Source: Taudactylus pleione
Taxonomy: Eukaryota > Chordata > Amphibia > Anura > Myobatrachidae
Reading direction: 5' to 3'
Assembly: GCA_031769625.1 (NCBI GenBank)
Contig: JAUIMM010000121.1
Location: 12,706,001 to 12,770,000, forward strand
Length of the DNA stretch: 64,000 nucleotides
Numbering within the stretch: position 1 is the stretch's first letter; each line of letters begins with the position of its first letter. Both the position numbers and the translations under genes were made by a program. This document shows, piece by piece, positions 45,159 to 56,620 of this stretch. The notes under the pieces were generated by a model that worked only from the letters and a program-made list of their open reading frames with translations, had not been told where the DNA came from and made no database searches.

Positions 45159-45619
45159 AGGGGGCGCCGCCGGCCACGGTACCGGCCCACCCGCCCTAGT
45201 TAGCCAGTGTAGCGCTGACCGCAATGAGTGCGGTCAGCGCTGCACATTTACACAGGACCGGCACTAGGCTTCCAGCGCCGGTCCTGTGCTGGACACCTGA
45301 GCCCTCCCTCCCCCTGAGTGCTTGCCCAATAGCGCTAGGAGGCGGGCTCAGGCTGTGCATAACACACACATCGCCGCCAGCGCTGGCGGCGATGCGTGTG
45401 TTAAACAGCAGCCAATGAGAGTCAGATAGACTCTCATTGACTGCTGCAGCAGTCCGGCTCCTGCAGTGGGTAATGGGACAGACGTCATGTGACATCATGA
45501 CGTCTCTCCCATTATGCTGAGCGCGCCAGCCGGGAGGACTGGCGGCAGCGGTGTCACGGTCCGGAGCAGCAGCGTGGATTCAGGTAAGTATGTTTTTATA
45601 TATATATTTTTTAAAACCT

Positions 45620-46330
45620 GTCAGCACTACTGGGGGCACAATGGGGGAGTGGGGTGGCTACTACTGGGGGGACCTCTACTGGGGTGGGGGCACAACGGGG
45701 GCTGGTGGCTACTACTGGGGGCACCATTATTGGGAGGACCTCTACTGGGGGGGGCTATTACTGGGGGCACCATTATTGGAAGGACCTCTACTGGGGAGGG
45801 CTATTACAGGGGGCACTTAATCGGGATGGGGAATGTCAACTTAGGACCACTAGTTGGGGGGGGGAACTACTACTGGGGGCATTATAAAAGGGGCCTACTA
45901 CTAGGGGCACTGCACTGGGGGCAATAACAGGAAGGACCACTACAGGGACCACTGGATAGGAGGGATCACTACTGGGGGCCTGCATCAGGGGGACCACTAC
46001 TGGTGGCACTGCATGGGAGGGGGGGGACTACTGCTGGGGGCACTATATAAAGGGCACTGCATAAGGGGATACCACTACTGGGTGCACTGCATTGTAGGGA
46101 CTGCTACTGGGGGCACTGCATAAGGGGGAACACTACATAGGGCACTGCATTTGGGGGGACCACTACTGGGGGCACTGAGTAAGGGGAACTAATTGGGGGC
46201 TGTATAAAGGGGACCACTGCTGGGGATACTGTATAAGGGGCACTACTATGAGCCTGCATAAGAGGGACCACAACTGCATACTGGGGGTACTGTATAAGGG
46301 GTACTACTGGGGTTAAGGTGCATATGGATA
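45620..46330. repeat. CTACTGGGGGCAC minisatellite (element B)
   Basis: Degenerate units around TACTACTGGGGGCACCATTA and GGGGGCACTGCATAAGG. ORFs through it are artefacts. Confidence 0.85.
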
Positions 46331-49300
46331 GGAATGTTCAGCGTGAAAATAAAGGGGTGTGTCATGTTGACACGCCCCATTTTAAGTGACGACGCCCATT
46401 TTTTTTCCACGCACGCCTTCGGTGCGCGCACATATCGGGATGTTGGGGGGGGGCTCCCTTTTCACATTTGCCCTGGGCTCCAAATACCCTAGTTACTCCA
46501 CTGCACCCCCCACAGTGAGCTCTCTTGCTTCAGATAGTAAACTAAAGGCACTGGCAGTGCAGTCACCTCACCTTAGATTCAGCAGCTGAGCAGCGCGCTC
46601 AGCGATGTCCTCTCAGTTCTTCCTGTGCTGAGTGTCTGCTCCTCTCGCTCCTCTCCCCCCTCTCTGTGCGTGTCACGTGTACACAGTGCAGGGGAGGAGG
46701 AAACACGTCACTGACTGGGAACTTGAAGAGAGTGGTGTGGGCTGGTGCTAGCAAGCAACATTCCCTTTGCCCTGCTTTATTATACATCTCCGCCGGGCCC
46801 TAGGTGCGCGCCTGCGTTGCCTCGTGGTAAATCCGCCTCTGCCTCTCCTTCCTCTACGCTGCCTAACTGGGGGGGGCTATTGAACAGTGTGTGTGTGACT
46901 GAACTGCTCACCTTCCCTTTTCCTGTGCTCACCGGGATTAGGGCTTTGCTGTGTAAAACTGAGTATGCTTGATGAACTTTTGACTGTGCACTGTTATATA
47001 GTAAGAGAGAGGGGGGTGGATTTATTGAGTAGTATTAGCATATGACCTGCTTCCCCACCGTATATGTAGCTGTATAGCAGTGTGCTTATCACTGCTCTGA
47101 TATAATTATATCTCTACAGCAGGGAAAGCTACACAAAGGCATTCATCTATGCAAAAGGTAGTGATAAGGTTCTGCTATGCTGTCTGTATATATATGGAGG
47201 TTACTGACCTGAGACCTGCCCCCTCATCTCCTCTCCGTCACACCCCTTCTACTTCCCATTCTCTTCACTTCCCCTGCTTTATTGATTGATGACTGCCACC
47301 ATTATACTAACAAAAGGGATTTACCTTTTGGTGTGAAGCCTAGACAAGTAATAAGGGCTCAATTTAACAACAATCCATATTACCAGCGGCATATTAATGT
47401 AGTATTGCTGTGATACTAGCGAATATGCAATTGGTATTTAACATTACTTACCCCTCCGGCGAGGTCCAGCGATGTCCTCCATACTGTTGCCTATAGCTGC
47501 CAGCGATGGGCTGTTGTCTATTGCACATGCCAGGTGGCCAGTCTGCGCATGTGCATTACACTTTCACCTGGCGGGGATTCGGGTGACAAACAGCGGCAAA
47601 CTAAGTTTACTGCTGTTTATTAAGTACTGACAGGATGACATAACCCCTTTAGCCAGTGCTATAGGGGTTATGTCACATTAAATGGGACCCTAAGTGGAGA
47701 ACCACCTTGTTTGCTGCAATAATTTACATCTTAACTGCACAAGCGCTGGCATAGGACTTAAAATAGGCGTCGAAATACCGATGCCTATCTTAATCCTGAC
47801 GGCCGAAAACCTGACCCCCGCCATCCCGATCATCAACACCTGGGTAAATATACTACTTAGCCCAGGGATTGGGGGGTTAGGTTTAGGCACCACCCCGGGA
47901 GTGTTAATGGTTAGGCATCACTAAGGGAGGGTTAGGGGGGTGAGGGCAGAATTACAATACTTACCAGCCCCAGTCGGGATGTCCTCCATCGGGCTTCTGC
48001 AGTCGGTATTTGAACCATCAGGATTTCAGTACCATTCCATGAGAAATGATTACTGGACCTGTTCTTTTTTAGTGAAAACAGCCCAATGATAAAAGTAATT
48101 TGAAATAAATAGATCACACCCCCAGAGCATTTTGCCTGATTCAGATATGTACGAAATGACGATATATTTACCCAGTTGAGCGATTATCAGTAGATTGCAC
48201 ATGCATTACAGTGCACATGCGCCAAGGTACCACGACCCCCAAGTTGCCATGACCACATCCAGCTTGGGCCCAACCATTAAGCATGGTACGCTGTTGTGTA
48301 GGGTACCAGGCACCCTGAAAATCATAGAGCATAAAATCCCGCCCATCTGCCTTACATCCAGATCGACCTTAAGTAAGGGGAGGGAGAAATGGGGAGGCAC
48401 ACGAAAAATGTGCAGCTTCCCAGCTGTTATCAGGTCTGTCTGTCCCTGAACACACCTCCTCAGCTCATGCCCTCACTTTGTGGCGACTCACACTATATTC
48501 ATGGAGTCCATACCCACCCATTTGATCCCGCAGATCCACCATAATAGGGCCCGCCCAATGTCTTGCAGCCCTGCTGGGACCACCCATTATCAAATGTCTA
48601 GTTTCACCTATGGCCGAGGGGTTGGGGAGAGGGTGTGGGGTGTATTTATTATTAGAAGTCCTGCTGTTAAATACATTTGCGGGAGGGGTGGGTCACGGGG
48701 GAGGGGGGGTGATTATTTGTAGTCCTGCTGTTTAATAAATGTCTTAAAGAGTGATGAACAGAATGATGTCACTCTGCCGCCTGGTAGTGAAGCTGCTGAT
48801 GCGTATTACTGGCTATGGATATACAATCTGACAGATTCCTCCATCTTCATTCATATGTAATAGCGAAACTTTTTAATTTTCATATCAATTAAACATATTG
48901 GCTTCTACTAAATATATTGCTTAATCTTTCTTGAGTCCTTCTGTGCATTTCACCTATATCTTTACATCTTCAATAGAATTTGTCATTTGTCTATGCCTCT
49001 GCTGTGCCTTTTATGAATATACAGTATTTCTATCCAGGCAGCAATATAGTGTCACATTGGGGCCCATTTATCATTGTATATTTGTGGCATAACCCCCAAA
49101 AACAACAGTTTTCGGGTGTTAACCGCATATCTTAAGTTTCTCCCACATCTATCACAGAGGGACTGCAGCAGATACCTCCGAAACCTGCTGCAATCTCTCC
49201 ATTTCCCACAGACACCTCCTGCTGCATTTGCTTTTGAGATGGATGGAATTGCACAGCTGCTTGTGTACAGCTTTGTAATTCCGTCCATCTCAGAATCAGG

Positions 49301-49563
49301 CCTTATGTACCTGCAGCCAGCAGTCAGATTTTGCCTATCGGGCAGTTCCCGGAATCATGGCATCCTAGAGTATCAGAATTTTTTTCACGGCACCACTAAT
49401 GTTTTACAAAGTTAAATATAAGGTGGAAATATGACAAATAATGTAAGGGGAATAAATCAGAAAAAATATAAATATTGTGTTCAGGATTGTTTAAGGAAGG
49501 GGGGCCCCAAATCTGTGTCTTGCTTAGGGCCCCATGAGGTCTAAATCCGCCTCTGATACATAG

Positions 49564-49803
49564 GGTAAGGACCCTGCTTGCTGTGCCATTACTGGCCATT
49601 TAACTGTTAAATATGGACGTTTAGCTGCATACTTTGCATATAGCTTTCAGTATTCCATGTGGCACGAGACACCTGACGTGAATGAGCCCTGGTGTCCCAT
49701 GTGACCCTGCTTGTGCTGAGCACAATGCGATGTGATTAATTTGATATCCAACACTTGTTTAATTGTGTACATCTGAGTCTGTAAATGAAGCACAATGGAC
49801 TTG
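49564..49803. other. Unassigned between E1 and the next MITE
   Basis: A first few codons (GKDPACC) could continue the L1 RT interrupted at 39262, but the resemblance fades quickly. No other feature. Confidence 0.35.
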
Positions 49804-50750
49804 GGGGTCTATTCATCATTACATAATTATCACTTGTGATAATTAAGTTTTAAACTCGCTGCAAGTTTAAAAAACTGTCTAGAGGCATTCATCGTGCCTC
49901 ATTAACAAAAGTATCACTTCCGGAAAGCTTCTCTTTTTGCGAAGTCAGCTTTTCAGAAAAGTGTTACTTTTCCTCCCACACCTGCAGTGTTCCTATGGAT
50001 TCCCCATGGCCAGTGCCCCCCCCCCCACTATGCTACTATGTGTAAACCCCCTCCCATCTTTTCTCCAGTGTCTGCTCTGTCTCCCCGTGTGCTCTATCGT
50101 CCGCCGCCTGCTGCCCCCCACCGCTGCTGCATCCTCTCTCCCCTCTTATCCCTCTTTCTTCTCTCCTCCACCGGGAGCCTAGACAGGAGCACCCTCTCTC
50201 CACGCACTCCCTCTCACCTGCTGCCGCTGCATCCACTCTCCCCTCTGCTCCCTGTTTCTTCTCTCCTCCACCGGGAGCCTAGACAGGAGCACCCTCTCTC
50301 CACGCACTCCCTCTCACCTGCCGCCGCTGCATCCACTCTCCCTTCTGCTCCCTCTCCCTTGGCTCCTCCACCGGGAGCCTGAACAGGAGCCTTCTGTCTT
50401 CTGCTGGTGAGTCAGAGCAGAAGCAGTGCGGGCTGCGGTGCCCCGGAACTGTCAGCTCCCAGGGCTCTGCAGTGCAGACACAGCAGGGAGGGATCTGAAT
50501 AGATCCCTCTGCTGACTGCAGTGTCTGCTATGTAAATCTTCACAGGAAGTTGTGAAAATGTCAGCCTGTGAATATTATCTGAGGCTATACGCCATCTAAG
50601 GATGATGTACAGTAACACTACCAAGTTCCGAAAAAAAAATGTTTTTTCAGAACTTGATGAATAGCCCTGACTCTTAATTTATACAAAAGAATGTGAAAGT
50701 GTTAATTTTAACATGCTTTTGTATAAATTAAGTGATGATGAATAGACCCC
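49804..50750. mobile_element. GGGGTCTATTCATCATTA-type MITE, expanded
   Basis: 947 bp, ends GGGGTCTATTCATCATTA and GTGATGATGAATAGACCCC, with the 3-bp duplication TTG (49801-49803, 50751-50753). Termini resemble the outer MITE at 188. The interior is C/T-rich and includes a 100-bp tandem repeat. Confidence 0.85.
50116..50395. repeat. 100-bp tandem repeat, ~2.8 copies
   Basis: CTCCTCCACCGGGAGCCT recurs at about 50163, 50263 and 50363. The copies are highly similar, with CTCTCACCTGC-GCCGCTGCAT between. Confidence 0.9.
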
Positions 50751-50753
50751 TTG

Positions 50754-50947
50754 GCATGGAAAAAAGCCACGGCTGCAGCATCATATAATTTTGTATACAG
50801 AATTAGACTCCGTCACACACACACACATATATAAGTATCACATATCAGATTAAATCAGTGCAGTCTCCTGGTGCATCCTATTTGCATCTCATTGCGACTA
50901 AGATGCATTTGCGGGTGAAAGAAGCAAAAAAAGATACTCTGCGCTAC
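50754..50947. other. Unassigned, short CA repeat
   Basis: Contains a short (CA)n near 50814-50828. No other feature seen. Confidence 0.4.
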
Positions 50948-51410
50948 AATTCCCCACTCTCAAGACATAGCCGGAGTTAAGGTCCTGACTGAGGCCCTAA
51001 AGAATTTAAAATGTCCCTATTTGCAGAAGATGATTTGCTCACTCTTACGTCCCCTCACATATTCTTCCCAAACCTTTTTGAAATTCTGTCAACATATGGG
51101 AATATCCCAGGGTATAAAATAAATTACACTATAGTGGAGATTTATCAAACCTTGCAGAGAGATAAAGAGGAGAGGTAAAGTACCAACCAATCAGCTCTTA
51201 ACTGTCATTTTTCAAACACAGATTGTAAAATGACAGAAGTTGATTGGTTTTTACTTTATCTCCCTCCACTTTATCTCTCTCCAGGCCTTGATAAATCTCT
51301 CCGTAAAATTGAAGCTTTCCCCCTGTATATCCCTGTCCCTATATAGATCTGCTAAAACTGAATAATAAGTTTGCATGGAGAACAACAAGTTTTTCTGACC
51401 CATAGCCAGG
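50948..51410 (+). pseudogene. L1 (Tx1-like) RT segment with FADD motif
   Basis: Plus strand 51010-51130 reads MSLFADDLLLTLTSPHIFF and then a NIPGYKINYT segment. This is the catalytic FADD block and following region of Tx1/L1-type ORF2. The ORF is cut by a MITE at 51136-51302 and resumes as EAFPLYIPVPI-like text to about 51410. It is probably part of the same L1 as 35930-39262. Confidence 0.75.
51136..51302. mobile_element. GGAGATTTATCAAA MITE
   Basis: 167 bp with ends GGAGATTTATCAAACCTTGC and AGGCCTTGATAAATCTCTCC and an inner pair AGAGATAAAG/CTTTATCTCT. Inserted in the L1 RT. The target duplication is short and not resolved. Confidence 0.8.
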
Positions 51411-51546
51411 GGCGGATTAGGAATTTAAAGCGGTCCTGAGAAAATTTCCCAAAGTGACCCTATTTAGGCATGGCCAAAAGCAAACATTGGTGAGGTTAGC
51501 GGACCATTAGCCCTAGTACTGACAGTATTCTCCCAGTGAATGCCAA
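51411..51546. mobile_element. Left end of a hAT-like element (CAGGGGCGGATTAGG)
   Basis: Starts CAGGGGCGGATTAGGAATTT, a variant of the CAG-GGCGGATT termini. I found no right end; the following element may have replaced it. Confidence 0.5.
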
Positions 51547-52836
51547 CAGTAAGGGTTTTCAACCTTTTACACAGTGTGGGCCAATTTAAAAAAATTCAAC
51601 GAAGCCCGAGGGCCACTAAGCTATATGCCACACAGTAGCACAATCTTGATTCACCCAATTCACATTACACCAGTCGTGCCCCTTATTCATGTATGACACA
51701 CAGCAGTGTCCCTTTTACATAATGCCCAATTTGTGCCCCTTATACACAATGCCCATAGTAGTAGTGCCCCTTATACAATGCCCACAGCAGTAGTGCCCCT
51801 TAGACATAATGCCCACAGCAGTAGTGCCCCTAATGCAATGCCCACTGTAGTAGTGCCCCTTATGCAGTGCCCCCAGTAGTGGTGTTGTCCCTTATGCTGT
51901 GCCCTCATTAATGGTGGTGCCTCATGTGCAGTGCCCCCAGTAGTGGTAGTGCCCCATATGCCATGCCCCCAGCAGTGGTAGGGCAGTGCCCCTTCTGCAG
52001 TGCCCACAGTGGTAATGCCTCTTATGTAGTGCCCCCAGTAGTGGTAGTACCCCTTATTCAGTGCCCCCACTAGTGCTGCCCATTATGCCGTGCTCACAGT
52101 AGTAATGCCTCTTATGTACTGCCACCAGTAGTGTACCCCTTATTCAGTGCCCCCAGTAGTGCTGCCCCTTATGAAGAGCCCACAGTGGTAATTCCCCTTA
52201 TGCAGTGTCCCCAGTAGTAGTAGTGCCCCTTATGCAGTGCCCCCTATGCAATGCCCCATTAGTGGTGCCCCAGTATTAGTTCCCCCAGTAGTAATGCTCT
52301 CAGTACTAGTGCCCCTAATAGAAATACCCCCCAGTAGTAGTGCCGATAATAGAAATGTCTCCTAGTAGTAGTGCCCATAATAGAAATGTCCCCTAGTAGT
52401 AGTGCCCATAGTAAAAATGCCCCCTAGTAGTAGTGCCCCTAATAGTAATGCCCCCTAGTAGTAGTGCCCTCAGTAGTGAAGTCGCTACAAAAAAAAATAC
52501 TACCACTTACCTTAAACCCCACTCCCGCGTCTGCTGCCTCTGGTCCGTCTGGCTGCTCTTCTGTCTGAACTATGGGAGAGACGTCATGACATCTCTCCCA
52601 TGGTGCACTGCACACACTCCCGGAGCCGGAGCTCAGGAGCGAGCTCCAGTCTCCGGGTGGCGGTGCGGTGCAGGTAGGGAGCCGGGTGCCCGCTGGTAAC
52701 AAAATCGCAGCGGGCGCCTGGCAAATGGAGCCTCCTGGCTGACCACGGGGAACAGGTCCCCCTGGTTGGCGGGCCACCTGACAGAGCTCTGTGGGCCACT
52801 CATGGCCCTTGGGCCATGGGTTGAAGACCCCTTCCA
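51547..52836 (-). mobile_element. hAT-like minisatellite element G (reverse orientation)
   Basis: Ends CAGTAAGGGTTTTCAACC and GGTTGAAGACCCCTTCCA form an imperfect inverted repeat. The core is the reverse of elements B-D: minisatellite 51740-52480 (AGTAGTGCCCCTTATGCAGTG), then ACTTACCT at 52505-52512 (donor on minus), then GACGTCATGACATC near 52585. The 8-bp duplication was not found. Confidence 0.75.
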
Positions 52837-54357
52837 TACAGCATACCTCTCATCTTTCTGTAGTGGAGATTGGGTCCATTGGCGTTCATCCAAAAAACAA
52901 ATGCCGTGCCCGTGTGCCACCCCCCCTCCCCCCGTTTTCGTCATGCTGGGGCTATGCTCAGTGCTCTGGGAGTTGATGGTGTCCATAATAAATGAATGAA
53001 AATGGATCCCCTTGAAATATGTTCTTTTAAATTCTAGTGCATGCCTATAATGGTACTCATACACACACGGAAATCAATATTAAGCAATATTGAGGAGGTG
53101 TAAGAGCAAGGCAAAACATTACTATGATAGGGATGCTCACATACATTGTTGTGAATAGGAATTATGAAGTTAACCAGCCAGGGGCATGGTGGCCGCTTAG
53201 TGCCCCAAAGCTGTAGGGACTATGATAGTGTGAAATGCATTTTAGTGTAGATACGTTGTTTTAGTTTTTTTGTTTGTTTTTAATCATCATTCCTGCCACC
53301 AGCTGAGACTTAAATGTTAGATAACTTTAAAAAAATGTATTCTATTAAATCAGTGTAATTAGTGATACTCTTGTGATTTGTCTGCCACCTAACAGAGTTA
53401 TTTTTTTTAAAAAAGGTCCCTACAAACAAGTGGCATATATATCAAATAATATTTGACTTTTGGCATACCCACAAATATTAAGGATCACCCAAATGTATTA
53501 AGGAGGGAGCACAGAAGATATTTCCATTCCTGCAGCTGTCCAATTTCAATTTGGTTTCTATGGAGGCTGCAAAACTGTCAGAAATGCCATATGAAGATGA
53601 TGTTACCCGTTATAGCCAATGGGCTACATTCTGCAAAATTTACCAGGAGAGGGTAATTATAATTAAGAAATTATAATTATCAGGTCTAAAACCCGATAAT
53701 TAGTAAATATGCTGCCTTGTTACTTGGCTGCCCCATGTTTTTTTTTTTTGCAACCCCTATGTACAGTATTCCCTGTGAATGAGTTTCTTACCTATATGAT
53801 TTCTCTGTAACGGAGAACCACTGAAGAAACTTATCCTCCCTGATCAAGCAGCGTCTTGAGTCGGTATTCACCATTCTTGTAGCTGTCTGTTTCTGTAGCA
53901 ATAAAGCCGATGTCATCACTATACAACAGCGGTCTAACAAGTTTCCCTGATCAAAAATTTTATATTAAGAAAATATATTTCCTCATATGTGGTACGGTAC
54001 CATTTGAATAAATAAAATGGTTTAATTAGAATTGGTGTATTACTGAAGATTACTGTCCCCCAGCCTTTTCTTCTAATAGTACCAGTAGTCCTACCTGTGT
54101 GTCTCCAGCATCATCTCCCTCCTCCCATGTGTCTCTCCAGTGCCATCCTTTTGCATCTCCCCAGTGCAATCCTCCTTTGTCTCCCCAACACCATCTCCTG
54201 TTTAAATGTCTATTTAAATGGCTACACATAGGGGAGGAGTGCCACTGAGCAGTGTAAATATATTATTTACAGTATATACAAAATGAAAACACAAAGCAAC
54301 GCTCTGAGAAATCCTTGTGAATCTATGGCCAATCCACTCATGGGTGCTGTGTATTAC
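52837..54357. other. Unassigned, gene-free
   Basis: No family resemblance. 53655-53690 has an ATTATAATTA inverted repeat with a TAGTAAATAT-like end, possibly a MITE remnant. ORFs are short. Confidence 0.4.
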
Positions 54358-54842
54358 TTATGGTGCATACACATGTAGCAACTTAAAAGAATGATTTCGT
54401 TATCGTTACCGTTCTTTCACATTGTTCTTTTAAATGGACCCTACCAACTTAGCATCGACCAGCGATGCGCGGCAACGTATGGACGATAGCGATATTGTCC
54501 ATCGGCCATGCATGCCGGTCAACTTGCTCGATATCGAGCAAGTTACTATAGGGACCCGCGATCGCTATAGTCATCGGTAAGTTGGTGGTGTGCTGGTTGA
54601 TCAATATTGATCATCCAGCATACCAGGGAGGGTGCATAACGATCTGCCAGCGATACCGTATCGCTGGCAGATCGCTACGTGTTTACGCACCATTACTCCA
54701 GTATGTGACAGGTGTGGTGTCTTACTGAGTCCAGTATGTGACTAGCATAGACAGATGCTGTGTGATTAGTACAGACAGGTGCTGTGCATTAGTGTCCCCA
54801 GTATGTGACCAGTATAGACAGGTGTTATGTGTTAGTGATGCC
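54340..54842. repeat. CCAGTATGTGAC tandem repeat, interrupted twice
   Basis: Diverged units (CCAGTATGTGACCAGTATAG, ACAGGTGCTGTGTATTAGTG) occupy 54340-54357 and 54696-54842 and resume at 56739-56775. The TTA MITE (54361) and element D (54843) inserted into the array. Confidence 0.6.
54361..54692. mobile_element. TGGTGCATACACA MITE, copy 2
   Basis: 332 bp, ends TGGTGCATACACATG and CGTGTTTACGCACCA, with TTA duplicated exactly (54358-54360, 54693-54695). Successive palindromes: TTGCTCGATATCGAGCAA, CTATAGGGACCCGCGATC...CTATAG, GATCAATATTGATC and GATCTGCCAGCGATACCG with its complement. TTA duplication supports PIF/Harbinger. Confidence 0.9.
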
Positions 54843-54953
54843 CAGGGCCGGATTAAGGGGGGGGCGACAGGAGGGGCCCCCACTAGCAGCGGTGCACTGT
54901 CTGCACCCGCCGCTGGTGTCCCCTCCGCTAATGTGTAGTGTAGACCGCGTAGT

Positions 54954-55504
54954 GGGCCTGATTCAGAGCTGAACGCTCTGACCAGAGCACTCGCTCTGAA
55001 TCAGGGCCCTCCTACCTGTTTTAGGAGCGTCCTCATGGACACTCGCATAGCTGTGGGTTACCTCCCACAGCTTATGCGAGCGTCCATGATGATGGTCGCG
55101 ATGGTCAAGACCATCGCGACCAACGGGCTTGCGACGGAGACCCTGCGGTAGGGTCTCGCTGCCGCAAGCCCTGGAGTGATTTTGGCTCTATCAGAGCCAA
55201 AATCACTCCCACTGACATCACTAGCGATGTCAGTGGGGCCGGCTTCAGACGGTAGGCGTTCCCATGGGAACGCCTCAGTCTGGCAGGCACGCCCCCGGCA
55301 CGCCCACCAAAGGGGGTGTGCTGTCAATCAACATCGACAGCACGCCCCCTTTGGTGCGAGACCCGGAGCGATGGAGAGCCCGTCGCTTGCCGGGTCTTGC
55401 GCATGCGCACGACAGAGCTCCCTCTGTCGTGCGCATGCGCAGTGGGGGAACATCAACCTGCTTGCGAGCGTACTGCCGCTCACGAGCGGGTCTGAATGAC
55501 CCCC
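54954..55504. mobile_element. Serial-palindrome MITE, copy 3
   Basis: 551 bp from GGGCCTGATTCAGAG to CTGAATGACCCCC with AGT on both sides (54951-54953, 55505-55507). The chain of stems is conserved with copies 1 and 2, including GCGCATGCGCACGACAGAG with its complement near 55400-55440. Confidence 0.9.
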
Positions 55505-55879
55505 AGTGAGCGCAGTCCACACTACACAGTGACATACACACAGCCGCCCGGCGGCAGCTGTGTATATTACAGCAGCCGATGAGAGTCAGACAGACTCTCA
55601 TTGGCTGCTTCGTCAACTGAGGGAGTCGGCTCCCCCCCCCGCAGCTGGTGATGATAGGAGAGACGTCATAACGCTGACGTCTCTCCCAACTGTGCAACAG
55701 AAGAACCGGGCTCGCATCAGGAGCGAGGATTCAGGTAAGTTTTTTTTTTGTTATTTTTTGTGTGTGTGTGGGGCACTGTCACTGCATAGGAGGGGAGCAC
55801 TACAGGCGTCCCTGTATAGGGGGGCAGCTACAAGGGTCACTGTATAGGGGGGCCACGCCATGGGGGCACTGTATAGGGG

Positions 55880-56620
55880 GAGTGTTTGCTACAGGGGGCA
55901 ATGCATAGGGGGGGACTACTACTGGGGCACTGTATAGAGGGGGCTACTACTGGGGGCAGAGCATGGAGGGACTACTACTGGGGACACTGTATAGGAGGGG
56001 ACTACTACTGGGGGCAGAGCATGGGGGACTACTACTGGGGCCAGAGCATGGAGGGACTACTACTGGGGGCACTGTATAGGGGGGACTACTACTGGGGGCA
56101 GAGCATGGGGGGACTACTACTGGGGGCACAGTATAGGGGGGGCTTCTACTGGGGGCACTGTATAGGGGGGACTACTACTGGGGGCAATGCTTTTGGGGGA
56201 ACACTAACGAGGGCACCATATAACGGACACTACATAGGGGGGATTACTACTGGGGGCACTGTATAGGGGGGACTACTACAGGGGGCAGAGCATGGAGGGA
56301 CTACTACTGGGGGCACTATATAGGGGTGGACTACTACTTCAGGCAATGCATATGGAGGAACTACTACTGAGGGCAATGCATAGGGGGAACTATTATTGAG
56401 GGCAATGCATAGTGGGGGCAACTACTGGGGGCACTGTATAGGTGGGACCACTACTGTGGGCATTATATAAGGGGCACTGCATAGGGAAGACCAATACTGG
56501 GGGCACTGCATAAGGGGCACTACTACAGGGGGCACTGCATAAGGAGCACTGTATAGGGGGGACCATTACTGGGGACACTGCATAAGGGGCACTTCTACAG
56601 TGGGCATTGCAAGAGGGGCA
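55880..56620. repeat. GGGGGCACTGTATAGG minisatellite (element D)
   Basis: Around 25 units of roughly 28-30 bp, ACTACTACTGGGGGCAGAGC / CACTGTATAGGGGGGA. The minus-strand Val/Pro-rich and plus-strand Gly-rich ORFs are artefacts of the repeat. Confidence 0.9.

Larger units (their letters stand above)
45079..46503 (+). mobile_element. hAT-like minisatellite element B
   Basis: 1425 bp with ends AGAGGCGTAACTAGGGTA and ATACCCTAGTTACTCCACTG. The 8-bp duplication CACCCCCC is at 45071-45078 and 46504-46511, with one base of end ambiguity. The single copy is in E1 at 39633-39640. Core: 17-G run; GCGCTGACC stem; AGAGTCAGATAGACTCTCAT hairpin; GACGTCATG...CATGACGTC; AGGTAAGT at 45582-45589; then a minisatellite related to that of element C. 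Confidence 0.9.
39854..46841 (+). mobile_element. hAT-type element E2 nested in E1
   Basis: Ends CAGAGGCGGATTTAGACC and TGGTAAATCCGCCTCTG, with the 8-bp duplication CCTCTCCT at 39846-39853 and 46842-46849. Without its own insertions (41159-42519, 43234-43782, 44638-45037, 45079-46503) it is about 3.2 kb, the same as E1. It is homologous to E1 in reverse, so 39854-44470 pairs with 46850-49555 as a large interrupted inverted repeat. Confidence 0.9.
39271..49555 (-). mobile_element. hAT-type element E1 (outer copy)
   Basis: Ends CAGAGGCGGATTTACCGC and GGTCTAAATCCGCCTCTG, with the exact 8-bp duplication ATACATAG at 39263-39270 and 49556-49563. E1's own sequence is 39271-39853 plus 46850-49555, about 3.3 kb. 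It is split at CCTCTCCT by a second copy of the same family (E2) in the opposite orientation. No transposase is visible, so it is non-autonomous. CAG...CTG ends and an 8-bp duplication place it in hAT. Confidence 0.9.

Noticed and set aside
50036..50382. Pro/Leu-rich ORF of 131 codons
   Set aside because: Arises from the C/T-rich 100-bp tandem repeat within a MITE.
52439..53064. Minus-strand ORFs of 132-143 codons
   Set aside because: They cover the GC-rich core of element G and neighbouring non-coding DNA in several frames with no conserved motif.
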